DNA of 64,000 nt from Hetaerina americana (lineage: Eukaryota; Arthropoda; Insecta; Odonata; Calopterygidae), in the NCBI GenBank assembly GCA_022747635.1, contig JAKTNV010000005.1, positions 48,389,013 through 48,453,012 of the forward strand. The letters are read 5' to 3'. The stretch's first letter is position 1; each line of letters begins with the position of its first letter. The position numbers were made by a program, and so were the translations under genes. Shown here one piece after another: positions 45,492 through 58,965 of the stretch. The notes beneath the pieces are model-generated. The model ran no database searches. It was not told the origin of the DNA and worked only from the letters and a program-made list of their open reading frames with translations.

Positions 45492-47640
45492 TCATTTGCG
45501 GTATTAGTAAACAGGGGTTATACAGCGGCTAAAAACTGAATTACATGTATACGACGATTCTGAGCCATTTACCAAAGAAAGTGAAGTCTATCGTGAGTGT
45601 CCTTATTTAATAAAAGTAAAGAATCTGTTAATATTTTCCCATGGTTACTTTCTCTCCGATTCCCGGTTAAAAACTAATATAATAGCTACAAAAGACAAAA
45701 ATCAAAATATTAAAAATAAAAGTCAAATCATCATATTAGCTTCGCTGATCAGTAGCTTTTCTTTCTTGTGGAATTTGGGATATCATTAAAATTCAAATAT
45801 TAAACCAAAGGACACTGAAAAACGTCTCCCAACCATGCGCTACTTTCAACGGAAAACATATTTACACTTCATATAACCTGGACTTTTCAGGTAAATTAAA
45901 AGAAAAGAATTATGAATCATTTGCATCATGTCCTCCATAATTACAAAGAGTATTTATCATTGCTAAATTGAAGTAGAAATCTACTCGTATAATCTTGATA
46001 CTACATTGTAAACTCGGTGGCTTTATTTCGGACTCATTTGTCAGCGAATACTTTTAATAGCCGGAAATAATCCGGTCAAAATAGATTAAATGAGTAGAAA
46101 TTCACTCTTGCAGAACTGAAGCGCGAAAGTATCATAGCACCATTACGTCCACCAATTTTGAGGAAACTTTCATTTTTCAAGCACGGGCACGTCAAAAGAA
46201 TACTTTGAAAGACAAAATAAAACTGAATATTACTCAAGATCACAGAACCTTCCGGGGCTGCTAAGCCTCGAAACCGTCAGCCATGTTGAGTGAAACATGG
46301 CACGATGATGATTAAGCCCGGAGGATATTAATGAGGAACGCCGGGGAAGGTCAAAAAATGAGGACACCCAGGGCTTTTAAGGTGAAGGCGATGCGGGAAG
46401 GTGACTTTGCTTTGACCGGGCCAGTGACAACACACGCAGTAAAATTACTACGAACGGTGAGGCAGGAGTTAAAAAAAAACAGCGAGAGAGACGGACGTAA
46501 AAAAAGAGCGAGGAGATAAAAAGAGGGCGCGAGAGAGGGATGGATGCGGCGGAAGCTTCGTGCTTCCCCCTCCCTCATTCCCACCGCCGCCAATCTCCCC
46601 TCTCTCTCCCCTCCAACCTCCACACCAGAACCCTTTCCCCCATAATCCCAGCCCATCGCATAGCCAGGGCCTCTGGGTACATCACGCTACAGTCTGCGGG
46701 TTCTCCGTGAGAAAAGCCCAATTGCTCCCGCGGGACTCTGGTCGAAAAATGTGCGAAACTTTGGGAAATGGATGGGTTGAACTGGAAGGGGGGAGACTAT
46801 AAGGGGGTGGATGGCAGCTTTGTAAGTAGGAGGGAATAAGGTAAGTGCCATAGGCAAGGAGGGGTTGGGTCTCCGTGGATCGGAGGAGGATGAGGGGGAA
46901 GAGACGAACAGGATGGGGTGGATAAATGAAAGTTGCGGGGTTTTTGGAAACTTTCCCACCATTAGAAGTGCAGTGTCGGGAGACATTACGCCATGATCAA
47001 TGATCAAGATTACACCAAAGCTCATTCCGTGTTTGCATCACTCCTAAACAATTATTACGGTAGAGATTCATCAGTTTAGAAGCTCTGTGGGGATTACGGC
47101 CACACGGGGCCGCGAGTATAATCCTGATGCTAACGTTTCCACTTAACTTAAGCGGTGTCTTCTTTTAAATTCCACCTTTGAGCCCCTGCAGTTGCGGTGA
47201 CTTTATTTTTTCTGCCGCGTTCTGAATGAGTAATCAAGAAGGGCGAAATTCAAGTTCGATGCAATTCGGACAACTATCTAAATAAATAAAGGCAAAACTA
47301 GGTTAAAATTTCAATCCGGCTTACCAAACTGTCTTAACTTTTTATGGCTTCCTTCATTTGAAAATTGCGGTTCAAGTTTACAACGTTATATAATAGTTCA
47401 GAACGATTGAAGTATTTTTATGAAATATTAATACCAACTACTCGAACGAAACTGGAATTTGTGATTATACAATGCGAAATATTTATTGATTTTCATGATC
47501 TTTCAGAATAAATTTTACTTGAATTTTACAAGTATGTTTATTAAAGGGAATAAAACATGAAACCATTTACATCTTACCCTACCAGCCACCGCAAGGACGT
47601 GTGGCGGGGAATGGTAGCACCAGCTATACATACACAGATA
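45492..47640. other. No gene seen; C/T patch and G-rich patch
   Basis: AT-rich to 46250, then mixed DNA. A C/T-rich patch at 46555-46660 and a G-rich patch at 46780-46920 create overlapping frames without motifs. Confidence 0.4.
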
Positions 47641-47648
47641 TTAGTTTA

Positions 47649-47688
47649 TGCATTCATTTGAATATATATATATTAAAATATGTGTGTA

Positions 47689-47740
<52 letters not shown>
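47649..47740. repeat. AT-rich microsatellite, mainly (AT)n
   Basis: Short AT and GT runs lead into about 50 bases of uninterrupted TA repeat at 47695-47740. Confidence 0.92.
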
Positions 47741-47741
<1 letters not shown>

Positions 47742-48230
47742 TATTTTGAATATATATTGACAAATATACAAAAACAGCCATTCACACCCACACAGACATT
47801 GCAAGATAAATCATGCAATAGCTTTATTGGTTGCCTAATACAACATACTTTTTGCACATAATTTAAATTTTTCTGTTTTGTTTTCGATTTCGGTATGGTT
47901 GAGTATCGTGTAAGGGAAGAACGAGTATTTAAATTACCTGTGACGATATCTACCTCTCTCATTTTATTCAAGTGATCGAATATATCAATAAAACTTGATA
48001 ACAAAGGCGATGTCCTTAATAATCTATGTCGTTCAGCATCTGCCTCATTTCACCTCCCACAAGCAATTTAAATAGAGCATCCTATAAGTTAATTATCTAG
48101 ACTGAATTCAGAATGATTAATTTATACCAAAGGCAAAACACAGAAGGTTTGACTAAATAAGAGCTAAAGAACCTCAGTCCTACGCCCAAAGTAAAAGCAT
48201 TAGACATAAATTATCTATGGCCTGAGGTAA
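47741..48230. other. No gene seen
   Basis: AT-rich DNA without a recognised feature. Confidence 0.4.
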
Positions 48231-49100
48231 GCACGGCACGCGAGTTATACCCGGCGCCGCAATTTCGCCTTTACGGCTTACGTATGAAAATATCAGCTAT
48301 ATTTTTGAGCCAAGAGCTCGAGCACCACTCCAAGCGTGGGGCCGTTTAAGGTACTAATTACACAATGGATCCCAAAAACCGTAAAAAATCATGGGTCATT
48401 CGAAAAAAAAATTAATTTCGTACCCCCCACGGGAACGTCTCGAGTAGCCTGTAATCGGCCACGCCTTAGCTCGTAAGAGAGAGGAGGAGGACTTTCTGAC
48501 GGACTGTGTGGTGCGGCCATTCCTAGCTTAGTTGGACGGGCAAACCCCTCCTTGTTCCTGGGAAAATGCAGGAAATTCCATCAGCCATCCACGCTGGTCG
48601 CGTTAAAGAGCGCTCGGGCGACGACGACCACGGAAGACCTCCGAGAGGGTTCGTGGGCGGCATTTCGAGGCCAGAGGTACTGCCACGGACGTTTTTTTTG
48701 GGATGAGTCGAGTGGGAGTAAGAGGTTGGCTTGGCCGGAATGTTTTCACACTGACGGTAGATGGGGGTTTTGGTTGTGCCTGAGTGTTGCGAGAGAATGG
48801 AGAAAGGAAAGAGAGGAAGGTCGACACGAAAGCCCCCCCCCCATTTCGTCGTCCGGATTCCGGGGGTTAGCGCTTGACGGAGAGTGGGCTTCCCCTTACG
48901 ACGACCTCCAAATTCCTGCGGGGGCTCCCACTCTCCTTTTTATTTTTTTCCGGCGCCTTCTTGAGCAATTAAACCAGTGCAATGAGGGTAAGGGGGGGAT
49001 AAATCTCCGGGGACAGACGTGGCTGGACTGTAAGTGCCACCGACCTAATGTAAAGGAGTTCTTGGCGTCTAGCGGTGCCGTCCTCCAAAACCGTTCCTAA
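48231..49100. other. CpG-containing GC-richer region with an unrecognised frame
   Basis: 48231-48320 and 48420-49100 are clearly richer in G, C and CpG than the surroundings. A frame is open from 48552 to 49100 (182 codons) with mixed composition rich in Arg, Trp and Gly. I see no domain, start context or homologous family. Raised GC lowers stop frequency, so chance is a good explanation. It could equally be a promoter-type region. Confidence 0.3.
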
Positions 49101-52100
49101 CTATCTAATCAAAAGGATAGAAGGATGAAAAACGTCTGACTCTAATTGAGACACCGTATTTGACAACATTGCAATTGTTCCAAAAACTGTTTTCAACGAG
49201 ATCATACCAAGTAAACACAACCACAGCGTAGTTAATCGTTTCAGGTACAACTTCGCGGAATTCTTCCATGATAAATAACGTCTGAATAAAATTTAATATT
49301 TCCACTCGGAAACCAAACTTTGATGGGACATACTATAGGTTTCACCACTGTGCCGGGCTGATGGCATTGCACCGTAGTGAAACCTAGATCTCATAAAAGT
49401 TTATTTTCTATGAGGAATTACACACATTTTTATTCAGTTGTAATTAATTAACAGGTGCCACGGTGGCTAAGGGTTAGAGTTTTTCTCGCGGGAATACAAG
49501 GCTAGATAATTCAAAATACATAAACAAAATCATAAAAATGGGTCCAAAACCTCAACTAATATGAAGAGAATGAATTTTTTTTAAGCTGATAATACTCCTG
49601 ACTGACAAAGTTTAATATCCGCTGAAGAGTGCTACACGTAATTATTATCTTTGGCTCAGATACATTTTGCATTTTATTTTCTTATTTGACAATACCCTGT
49701 ATATTTCAGGGGAAAATGTTTGGCATTTTACGTGAAGGTATATCAGCTTCAACAAAATTTAAACAACAACGTTAAAGATATTTGTCTGCATTAATAAAAA
49801 TATTTTTCCTATATCTAGTATTGTTACTAAACTTCCAATTTTTAATCAAATAAATGGTGTTTGAACTATCATTTCAAAATATTGAAGTATTATAAAATCA
49901 ATTTATTAATAAAGATAGACCGTAAGCAGGAATTATTTGGGAAGATTGCTCTAAAAACGACCCTCCAGGCAGCGAGGGCATCATCGATGCGGTGAAGTTG
50001 CAATACAAAAGTGACACAGGTTACGTCAGTCTACGGCAGATTACTTCGTTATTAGTTAAAATATTTCATGATACAACGAGATAGAAATTAGAAAAGTTTT
50101 TTCTGCACCGCTCCCTCATACCCTACAAATCACACAACAGCGTGCTAAAGGGGTTGTAAGTCTGAATCTATTAGAGAAATAGATAATTTTATCATGAAAG
50201 CGGAAAAAGTCACCTTTATGTGTTTCAAAAGATAGAAAGTGCTATTTTCTACTGTTACGTTTGCAAAATGTGTGAAGAAGGAGGATTGAGGTATTCATTT
50301 ATTGCGGTATATTCAAGGACGTGTATGATATTGTTTATGTAGAGTTGTAATTTTATATGTTCATGCAGTATGTAATCCATTTCTTTGTTATATTGTTGGT
50401 TTAATCACTAAAGGGTGATCCAAATAAGATAAAGACCTCGAGGTCTAATTTTATGTTTTCTAATTGAATACTTTTTTTTCAACCGATTGTATAGAAGAAA
50501 GATATGTATTACTTTAGCATACAAACATTTGACAAGCACAAATGCTTTTTCCTTTCCCATTTGAATATATCTGGGGGTTTACCATTGCCAAATTTATTGA
50601 CTGCGTCGTCTCTGGAATTGATCCTCCTGAATCAATAAAAAGAACACGCCACAAAAAATTTCAACAACTAAAAACTATGTTTGAACATACTAAGTCATGT
50701 GGAAAAGGAATTAGGCAAGATAGTGCAACAAAGGGATGGAGAAAATGGGAGGGTAGTTAAATTAGGCTCGTGCGAGATAAGGAAATGGAGACGGAAAGCA
50801 AGAAAAAGGGCAAGAAGTCTTAAAAGGATAGAGAGAGCATTAAGAAATTAGGAGTTTTAATGGGAGGTCGTGGAAGATCGAAGGAATACGGAGAGGATAG
50901 GAATAAAAAGAGGAAACGAGACTGGGAGAACTGAAGGTTTTATACTTGTGCGCGATATTAAAAGGATACTGGCCGTAGATGGAGGGGGTGTTTGTGGTGG
51001 GAAGAAGGGGGTAAACGGGGAGAAAAAGTAAAAGGATGCGGAGAATGATCGAAACTCCGACGGAGAGTTTCGGGAGAGACAGGATAGAGGAATATCAAAA
51101 TCCGACCCAAAATAATGAGATTTGAAGAAGACAGGAACAAGAGAATCATTATCTGTGATGAAAATTCGGAAAATACATCATAAAAATTGTAATGAATAGT
51201 TTAAAACTAATTTTTGTGAGTCGTTATCTTCAGATCAACAGTTTTCAATTCTTATATTGAATTATACTGTCAACATACATAGCAGGATTACAAAACTAAA
51301 AGAAAAATTAGAATTTTGCGTATATGCTTCCTTATACTTTTACGTATATGCTTCTTCTAGGCCATCATAATGTTAACAACTGTTGGCTGTTAAATATATT
51401 GGTTCAATAAACTCTTGTCTCAAGTTTACCCTAACTACTGTATTGTCGAAATCATGGCAAAGTTCTCAATCTTTTTAAAGTACACATTATCATTACTCCA
51501 AGTAGTAGTATATATCCAATATTAAAACAAATTTTATATTATAAAGTAACTGTTAAATAATATATCCTTTTGCAAATTATTTCAATAAAAATAAGGCCTT
51601 TTTATCTATATTAATCTCTCTATAAAATTAAGATACTTAGTAGTTTTCTAAATATGATTAATTATTAAGACAGAGTTACGCGCAGAACCTGATACCACTA
51701 TCGACAATATGTAAAAATTTAGTGGAAAATTACCAAGTATATTTTACTTACAATCATGAAGTTCCTCAAAATGAATCCTGATATTATATATAGACAAAGA
51801 CACTCATGCATATAAAACTTTTCAAAGAAAGGACTAATAAGCATTGACCTGCACTGTATAAACAATTTTACGTTGAAAACTATGTTAAGCCTGGAAAACC
51901 CCTATAAGACATTCCATCTAAACAAATGTGTACGTGGAACAAAAATTTGCAAAGATATTTACATGTATAACGAACTCATTTATATATGAGTGTATTAGCA
52001 CCATAGAAAAGAGAAAATATAGCCCTATGACCCTGGTATGTAAAGGAAAATGCACCAGAATCTTAGTTTTGGTGGTAGGAACCGCAAACGACAAGAATTA

Positions 52101-52195
52101 TGTGGCCAGAGAAAGAACAAAGAAAAAGAGGGAAAAAAGAATGAAAGTAGCATAAAATACGTCAAAATCGACGTTTGCGAATCACTGGGAATTTC
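49101..52195. other. No gene seen; mostly AT-rich DNA
   Basis: AT-rich with a G/A-rich part at 50740-51080. Near 49455-49515 a tRNA-like GGTGGCTAAGGGTTAGAG occurs but lacks a good B box. No coding motif was recognised. Confidence 0.45.
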
Positions 52196-53115
52196 AAAAG
52201 TTAAGCATAAAGAAGCTCAAAGGAAAAGAAGAAAGTGGAACAACATGGAACAAAGGCAACCGAAGAAAAGGCGGAGTTGAGGAAAGCAAGAGAGAAAGGG
52301 AGTTTAGGGAAGTCAAGTTTGAAGAGGTTTTGCAGCGGGAGGGAAGAGAAGATTTGATGTCGTAGAAGTGGGATGAGGTTGCGAGTGTTTCTGCGTGGAG
52401 GGGTATATGAAGGGGGTGAGAGAGGGTGGGCCTCCTCAGGAGAGACGGAGATGGAAGTGGTGTGGAGGGGGGAGGAGAAGGTTATGAAACGCGGGTTGTT
52501 AAAGGAAGGAAGAGGGGTCGGGATGGAGTCGAAGAGGGTGGGGAGGGAATCGAGGAAGCAGCGGAGAAATCGTGACCGGAATCGAAAAACAGGTAAGACG
52601 GGAGACTTCGCCAAAGCAGGAGTCGGGAGGGTCAATAGGGCTTGTTGCGGGAAGGGAGGGTGGGAGGCTTTGGGGAAGGGAAGGTTTCGGGGACAACCCA
52701 AGGCAAGGAGGGGGAGGGATGGGGTTTTATGATAGTGGGTGGGGATGGGACAGAGCTGCGCGGGATGGGGCGTGGTGACCAGGATGGGAAAGGGGGAGAG
52801 GCTGGCGAGGCAGTTATAGGGATTGGGATTGGAGAGGGGGTTGACGCGAAGGAAAGGAGGGAGGGATGAGACTAGATTGGGAGGCAGGGCCTGCCCCCAC
52901 AACGAGCAGTTCACTCTGCCGTCCCTTCAAATAAATGTCGCCCGGACCATCCGCGCGTTTAAGGCCCCCCTCCCTCCCTCCTGCCCCACCCCAGATTACG
53001 GTCCACGATGGGAGCCCAACTCCCTCCTACTCCTCTTCGCCCCACTTTCCTTCCCTACTCCGACCCCTTGCAACTATCCGGGCCACTTGGGTCCCCTCCA
53101 TATCCTCCAAAGTCT
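52196..53115. repeat. Purine-rich block switching to pyrimidine-rich DNA
   Basis: 52200-52870 is strongly G/A-rich on the plus strand and becomes increasingly G-rich towards 52900. From about 52940 to 53110 the strand turns C/T-rich. Frames of up to 237 codons on the minus strand are Pro/Ser/Leu-rich compositional artefacts. A guanine-quadruplex pattern lies at 52654-52675. Confidence 0.68.
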
Positions 53116-54890
53116 CCCAATCGCATTCCTCGCAAACTCACTTTGCATCGCCATTCTGTCGGATAATAAGTTTGCCGCGAGCAAAGGGGGGCCCCTTCCT
53201 CCCACTCGACTGCACTGTTTTTCCGTCGTCTTCCGTCAGAATTCGGAAGCGCCCCTTCCTTCTTCAAAAAGAAAAGAAATGGGATATCAACTGAGTTCCA
53301 TTCGATTTCGGGTCGGCCGATTGAGAAAACAAAAGAAAATCTGTCGATATTATGTACATAAGGGGAGCACAAATATTTAATCGTGCGGTTCATAGCAAAT
53401 GATGCCCTTGGTTCATTTCACTCTAACGTCGAGACCACGATTGATTGAGGGCGTCAAAGACAGCAATCGAAGACATGTCAATCTATCTGGTAATAGGTTT
53501 ATTGACGGAAGCAGCCCTAATGAGTTCAAATAAGGAGTTTTTATTGGAGTTAAATCATATTCAAACAGATTTTACACCAATTAAACAACGAAGGAAAAAT
53601 ATTGATTCACAATAATACTAAGGATACTAATAATACTAAGGTAAATCCTTTAACTCAATACTTACGCCATATCGTGGAAAATTGCTATTTCCTTATTCTC
53701 AAACAGTGAGTAATGAGTTATTAAGATTATCGCCTTCATTTTTTCTTTCTCCCTATTTTGAAGCACCAGTGAAAGTTTGAAGGATGAATGACGGGAATAA
53801 AGTGCAATAGCCACATGATGCCCCGAAATAGTTCTTTACAGTTTTATGTAAAATGTCTGAGAGCGGAAGGTCAAATACGTTGTACTCAGTGAATCTAGTC
53901 AGAAAAGTTTAAATATAAGGAGATAAACAACTTACTATTGGTTTAAACATTAAATATAAATCAAAAGGATGCAACCTATTCTTTCAATTGTTTAAATCTT
54001 AGTAATTGTAAGTTCTTTAGACATATCTCCTTTCACTTAAAAGATTTTCTTGTTACTTTTAAACAAATACCTAGACATTGCAATGAATATGGTAACAAAG
54101 GAAAATATTATTCCTTGATTAATAATTATAATTTATTTTCAGGCAGGAATTGTTAGAAAATTCCTCCTTCATTTGTGCCACACGTCTCCTCCTGAGCTCC
54201 TGAATAACTCTTTGCTGTTAAAATCAATTTATAATTTGATTTTAATGCGATACATAGGTAACATGCTGAGACACGCTTCTCCTAACACCAGGTTTACAGA
54301 TGATGGCCTAGAAAGGATTTTGCCTTGAAAAGCATTTGTCAAAAGTTGGTTTTTCATCAGCATGTAAAGTTTATTTTATATATCCAGGATATACTTTCAT
54401 TATGATTTTATTTTGAAAATTGTCTCGACTTAATACTTTTAAACGAAATCTTCCAACCATTAACCTTTCCGAAATATGTATTAAGTTGGACATACTTTTT
54501 TGGAGCTTGCCTCGATATTTTTGTTTGCATTACAATTTTTAATTTTAAACGCGTAAAAAAATCGACTCACATGTGCTCCATGCTTGTAATGAGAGAAAAA
54601 TATATCAAACTACAGAAATCATAATAAAATTACGCAAACGCATACGTACAAATCATTGAGTGAGTCCTAAAGCTGCGTTATCAGTAAGCTCCCTCATTGA
54701 AAAGTTTCAAATCAATGAATATAGTGTAACTTCCTTCAGGGCTGAAATAGAATCGACTCCAGAAAAAGAGAAGTAATAGCATTTAGATTGAGACTTCACC
54801 TTTTAACTTTATTAAATAATTCGGAGCGCATGGAAACACCGAAGGGGCATTTGTGAAAGAGGAAACCCCTTAATATAAGGGATAAATGGC
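53116..54890. other. No gene seen; small tandem motif at 53608-53641
   Basis: AT-rich DNA after 53350. AATAATACTAAGG is repeated in close succession at 53610-53641. No other feature was recognised. Confidence 0.4.
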
Positions 54891-54894
54891 GAAC

Positions 54895-55200
54895 ACGCTG
54901 CGGAAACGAGGACGTGGGCATTGGGGGTGGGGGTAGTCAGAGGAAAAGAGAGAGAGAGCAGGGAGGAAACTGGAGTGAAGTCGCTGAAACATGGGTGCGG
55001 GAAGATGTGTGCTGAGGATGTAATGAGATAGGGCGAGAATGGAGTGGAAAGAAAGAGAAGACGGCGTCGGAGATGGTGGAAGGCTGTGGAATGCGCAGCG
55101 AGGGGGAGGGAATGGGATGGGTGATGGAATTGAGGGTTTGAGGGGGGAGGGAGGAAAGGCGGCAAGGGGCCGGGGGAAGCGGGCAAGATGGACGGAGGTT
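54895..55200. repeat. Purine-rich block
   Basis: G/A-rich plus strand with GAGAGAGAGAG near 54947 and many GGGAGG words. The open frames in both directions are low complexity. Confidence 0.5.
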
Positions 55201-56590
55201 ACTCTGGCGTATAACTTCGCCCGGCCGCCAATAAGTTACTCTCCCAAGCGAATCGAAGGCAATAAATAAATGAGCTCCAATTCGTGACCCGAGAAAATTA
55301 ATTGGATCTCGAATTCCTGCGAGCTTACCCATCGATATCCACATATTTCATCCCGGAGATCCCATTTTACCTTCACGGATGCACATGACTATGTATTTAA
55401 CTCTGCTGCACTGACTATCTGTGCACCTTGGTGGAAGTAAACCTGCGCAAGTCGTCCGTGAGCTCATCATCAGCTCCTCTTCCAGTCGAAATTCCCCCTT
55501 TTTTCAGATCAACTCATGCTCGAAAGGGAACCGAGTTTCCCCATGCCTAAAACATTATATTTCACGTTCCATTCGCCGAGGTATGTTTCAACTTCACGCT
55601 TTATTTGACGTAAGGTGAACTTTTCCAGCCTCGTGTTTCCTCTCGAAACTATTTTCTGTGATTTACCGGCACCGTGCCCGCCTCAAAACTATTCCCGACT
55701 TATGGAATAAATCTATGAAAAATGTATCACCTGAAATCAGGACGGTGGATGCTAAAAAGGTTCTAAACTTATTCATCCAAGATGGTTGAGTTCGTTTACC
55801 TTTCCCAAAGAAGACGGGTTTTACCGTTTTAGGGCACTTGATTCACGTCAGGGGAGATTGAATTGAGGTTAATGCAGCTTTCAAAATCATCTCCTCGGCT
55901 TGAATGCAGCAGTGGATCTAGAGTTCAATAGCCTCGCCGGAAAGGAATCAAGTTCAGAGTGCCTCAAAAGTTACCTTCTTTAAGCCATGAAAAATTCAAC
56001 CCACTCGTCGAACACACGTAAATGACCAGCTTCTGATATTGTTTTCCATCGTTTTTCCATGACTCTGAATGCCATGTTCTCCATATCAATACATCACATT
56101 TAAATATCTTTAAGGCGGAATTACTTTCTACTTTTCAATTCTTTCCAAGGTCAAGGTATTTCTCTTCTTCTTAGGTTTCCATCTCGCAAGATGGCATTGC
56201 TGATCGAAAAGGAAGAATGACTTATTGTACACAACGCTATGGAAATTAAAAAAAAAATATTTTCTCTCCAACTTTATTCTTGAGTTCTGACCCAATGCAG
56301 AGTTTGTTTCAGCACTTATTTGCTTCGCTCCTTAAATTTGAAAATTTCTTGCTCTAATCTGAGACGAGTCGAGGAAAATATATCGCCAGCGTGTTGAGTG
56401 TCGGTTTTGAGTTTTTTCCTCGTTGACCTCTGACATGAAAGCATTGGGCCCCACTGTGATGCACAGAGGCTTCGTGTTTCCTTTTAAAATCTAGCTTATT
56501 AATCGATTGCATATTTGTGGAATAAGTTCTCCACTTACATCCACCGAAATAATCACCCTTTCAAAATTACAATTTCTTTTGTTATAATCC
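55201..56590. other. No gene seen
   Basis: Mixed to AT-rich DNA; no motif was recognised. Confidence 0.4.
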
Positions 56591-56594
56591 ATTC

Positions 56595-57625
56595 CGTTTT
56601 CATTTTTTCCCCCATTCCCCGCTTGCTCCAATGTCAAATTCTCTCCCGAGCTTCCCTCTACATTCCTCTCGGCTGTGCTCCATTCCATTACGGGGCATCA
56701 CCCCTTACAGTCCGCACACGCCCGTCTACAAAAGCAAACCCTCTCTTTATTTTGGCAAATTTGAAAACGCTCCCCCCCCCCACCAACTTCACATTGTCTC
56801 CCATCTCGATCCCCATTCCACCTTTGCTTCGCCAAGCGTATCTGAGAGAGAGAAAGTGAGAGAAAGAGAGGGTAGGCGAGAGCAGCGGAGGCCCTCACCC
56901 TTCTTTTGTGCCCACCCGTCATCCCGCTTGCTCCCGTGCATATCTTTTTTCAGCTTCTTTTATTTCCAGCTCTTCACATCATCCCCGTGCGTTCATTCCT
57001 TGCGCCTTACACAATACTCGCCTTCATTTTCATCCCACACCGTTGGAGCTCTCCCCACCCGCCTTCCCATTTGTCTCCCGCCTACCTTCTCTTCCTCCAC
57101 TCCCCACTCTATTCCTCGCGTTATACTCTCCTTGCACGCGTCCCTTCACCTCTCACCACATGCCTCGACCCCCACTCCCCAACCAAGTGGAATCACCGTC
57201 ACCCCCCTCCCAAACATCTCCCACCCAAAAAAAAAAGTGTTCCGGTTCCCACGATGCACCACCACCTCCGCCTCCTCCCGGTGGAGGGACTGATGGGAAT
57301 AAAAAATGAAAGATGAAAGGGCCAACCTTTTGTCTCGCGTCTCACACCCAATTGTTCCGCAGCACCCTCGAGCGCGGATGGGCACCCATGGCTCCACGGA
57401 GGAGAGTTGCCTGGTTCTCCCTTCCTCTTCTCTTCTCCCACCCCTCCCTCTCCACCCAGTTCCCCCCTCCCTCCCATTCCCGCCTCTCGGGTGAATCCGC
57501 GTGTACGTGTTCACGAGGACACGCTCTGCCATCCAACGCACCCGCTCTCCCGCCTCGCACGCTTTATCCTGCAGGCGACGTCGCGGACATCGAACGGAGG
57601 CTGTTCTGCTAGGAATTACTGCGTC
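56595..57625. repeat. Long C/T-rich block ending in a CpG-rich segment
   Basis: The plus strand is mainly C/T from 56600 to 57240, interrupted by a GAGAGAGAAAGTGAG run near 56842. From 57330 to 57610 CpG is frequent (for example CGAGCGCGG near 57368, CGACGTCGCGGACATCGAACG near 57577). Eight or more overlapping frames of 60-220 codons on both strands are compositional. Confidence 0.55.
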
Positions 57626-58965
57626 ACTGTTTGTGCACATGATATTTATTTATTATTTTTAGTTTTTGGGGTGAACATAATCGTGGGATGTAATTCGTGT
57701 CTCCCGATTGTAATGCGGTAGAAAGGGGAAAAGGAGGATAGGAATTCCCGTAGGTGTCACCTTGCCAAGCTATTATTTTGTTACTCATACAAATAGGTAA
57801 TGAAACATATTTACCCAAACTTACCCGATTTTTTTTGGACTATTTCAAATTTGGGTACGAATCTACCTCGCGCAATGCTTGTTGAGCGATACTAGTATAA
57901 CAATTATTTCATTGACGTTCATTTTTATTTCTTTTTTCGAACCTGCGAAGCATACGAGGATTTGGCCAGTATTTATTGACGCGTACCATTTTTTGTGAAC
58001 TTTTCTGCTCACTATTTGTTCGAGATGAACCTGTTTTTCTTAAAGACCCAGTTTGTGGGAAAATTATGTGTGAAAGAAAGTCAAATACAAGCCAATTGAA
58101 TTGAGTAGAAAATTTTTCTATTAAGTTGTCAATAGAAGGACCCCTGACCACAGAATCAAAATATAATTGTGTGCCTATAAATTTGAAAGTTTTTAGATTA
58201 GTTTAATACCTTAAGAATTCATAAAGAATTACTCTCTGTGAAATAAAAAATTGCCACAAAATGCCTTTTCACGCAAGGAATGATAAATCGAAGTTGGGAG
58301 GAAATTTGAAGAGCAAACTGATGCAGGGGTAGAGGAATTTTGTCCACGCCATGGATTATTGAGAGATTACGTGGATTAAGAGAAGATTAAGGTAGAAGAT
58401 AAAAATATTCAACGAGTAAATGGAGAAGGTCATTGAAGGACATTGGTATTTGGATCAATGTCGGCGAATTAACGGTCCTCTAAAGGGTATTAAAGAGCTA
58501 TAACGTTAACGAGAGCAATAGAGATAATTTAAAAATGAATTTATGTATTTCTCCAGATAAGTGACGATGTAGTGACGGATTCAACTGCAAAATATAATAT
58601 ACTTCTAATGTATTCATAACTCCCTTCAAATAAAGGGGTAAATATATGGATAAATATCTTTATTTACTTTCTGCTCTCCAGTTCCTCGGGTCAAAATTAC
58701 TCAAAGTTTTAATGACACTAATGCGGGAATTGTATCTTCTATGTTCGATACCACTTTGAAAATAAATCGTTTAACCGTTTTCGCAACTCTCTGGGCTCGT
58801 CGCAACCCGACAGCCGTTCCCCAGTCACCCTCCTGGCATCAATTCCCTCACACCATCACTTCTTCACGAGATCCCTTCTCAAAATTCGACTCGACAGGAA
58901 TGTTGCTCATCTGCCTCGTGCAATACATTGGGTAGCATCTCTCCTCTCGCATTCCTGACAGCGGA
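57626..58965. other. No gene seen; AT-rich DNA
   Basis: AT-rich sequence. An 80-codon minus-strand frame at 57909-58151 has ordinary composition but no recognisable domain. Confidence 0.4.

Noticed and set aside
49450..49520. tRNA-like GGTGGCTAAGGGTTAGAG
   Set aside because: No acceptable B box downstream and no cloverleaf.
52201..52914. 237-codon minus-strand open frame
   Set aside because: It is the complement of a G/A-rich tract and low-complexity; no domain.
56631..57640. Multiple open frames of 130-220 codons on both strands
   Set aside because: Mutually overlapping frames in C/T-rich DNA with no conserved motif.
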